5,803 nt of DNA from a bacterium (GTDB lineage: Bacteria; JAHJDO01). The stretch lies in the NCBI GenBank assembly GCA_023129655.1, contig JAGMBN010000078.1, positions 1 through 5,803 of the forward strand. The letters run 5' to 3'. A program made the translations under genes and the position numbers. Positions 5,595 to 5,803 of this stretch are shown here, piece after piece (within the stretch, counting starts at the first letter, position 1; every line of letters begins with the position of its first letter). The notes under the pieces were generated by a model. That model saw only the letters and a program-made list of their open reading frames with translations, did not search any database and was not told where the DNA came from.

Positions 5595-5681
5595 AAAATT
5601 CTAAATCCGAAGCACTAAGCACTAAACAAATTCAAATAACCAAAACCCAAAACAGTTTAGAACATTTGGATTTAGAATTTT
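5595..5681. repeat. AT-rich inverted-repeat element (dispersed-repeat type)
   Basis: Fourteen-base arms AAAATTCTAAATCC (5595-5608) and GGATTTAGAATTTT (5668-5681) are exact reverse complements with 59 bases between them. A nested pair CTAAAC (5622-5627) and GTTTAG (5655-5660) would extend the fold. The wording of the inside (GAAGCACTAAGCACTAAAC, then CAAATTCAAAT) resembles low-complexity AT-rich elements I recall being scattered in many copies through genomes of uncultivated bacteria; copy number cannot be seen from this single copy. It lies in the leader between the promoter at 5496-5524 and the gene at 5719. No U-tract suggests a terminator. Apart from this element and the promoter, I see nothing definite between 5470 and 5718. 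Confidence 0.6.
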
Positions 5682-5718
5682 GGATTTGTTCACCCCGTGA
5701 AATAGGAGTAATCTAATT

Positions 5719-5803
5719 ATGAGAAAAGAAAAAGGAAAACAATCGAAGTTGGAGAAGATAAAATCCTTCAAGGAAGGCTGTATTTCACAGGGTAAAGGAT
5801 TTA
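5719..5803 (+). CDS. Unrecognised gene, N-terminal fragment
   Basis: An ATG at 5719 opens 28 codons that run off the right edge without a stop. AGGAG (5704-5708) lies ten bases upstream, and a near-consensus promoter sits about 190 bases further up, so this is probably a real gene start. The visible residues begin MRKEKGKQSKLEKIKSF and continue with a CISQGKGF stretch. They are very rich in lysine and have no signal peptide or membrane segment, suggesting a cytoplasmic, perhaps nucleic-acid-binding protein. That is only a guess, and I do not recognise the family. Confidence 0.5.
   Translation, partial: MRKEKGKQSKLEKIKSFKEGCISQGKGF

Noticed and set aside
5570..5716. A 48-codon open frame (ATG 5570 to TAA 5714-5716) with a weak GTGAAG site.
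   Set aside because: Most of it reads through the AT-rich inverted-repeat element, its composition is that of the repeat, and it ends just before the better-supported ATG 5719. It is most likely a chance frame.
1..5803. CRISPR arrays, tRNA or rRNA genes and ArgR-type operator boxes.
   Set aside because: I saw no regularly spaced direct repeats, no tRNA- or rRNA-like segments and no convincing arginine operator upstream of argF or argG.

Overview
The window comes from a low-G+C (AT-rich by eye) bacterial chromosome, and every supported gene is on the + strand. Standard bacterial code fits: TAA, TAG and TGA all end genes, and no gene has an internal stop. The mix of a REP-associated transposase with its palindrome, an AT-rich dispersed repeat, a RelBE-like toxin-antitoxin pair and compact housekeeping genes is typical of many uncultivated bacterial lineages. 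I cannot name the phylum from this sequence.

Layout. Positions 2-214 hold the C-terminal end of a Y1 (REP-associated, RAYT-type) transposase. Its last codons run into an imperfect REP-like palindrome (198-260). An OppF/DppF-type peptide-transporter ATPase (279-1253) follows and overlaps holA, the DNA polymerase III delta subunit (1231-2325). The end of holA carries a near-consensus sigma-70 promoter and a perfect 8-bp inverted repeat over its -10 box. These lead into a ribbon-helix-helix antitoxin (2361-2579) and a RelE/ParE-family toxin (2569-2820, TTG start). Sixteen bases later comes argF (2837-3739), which overlaps a membrane-anchored lytic transglycosylase (3729-4253), then argG (4270-5469). 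Past argG there is a strong sigma-70-like promoter (5496-5524), an AT-rich inverted-repeat element (5595-5681), and the first 28 codons of an unrecognised gene (5719 to the right edge).

How the genes work together. ArgF and ArgG catalyse consecutive steps of arginine synthesis (ornithine to citrulline to argininosuccinate). argH, which would complete the path, is not in the window. The lytic transglycosylase between them is probably co-transcribed, but no functional link to arginine is visible. The toxin-antitoxin pair looks like a self-contained, autoregulated cassette set between holA and argF. Because no terminator is visible after the toxin, its promoter may also feed the arginine genes.

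I found no clearly new biological system. The most informative signals are the toxin-antitoxin control region, the transposase/palindrome junction, and the promoter-plus-repeat leader before the last gene.
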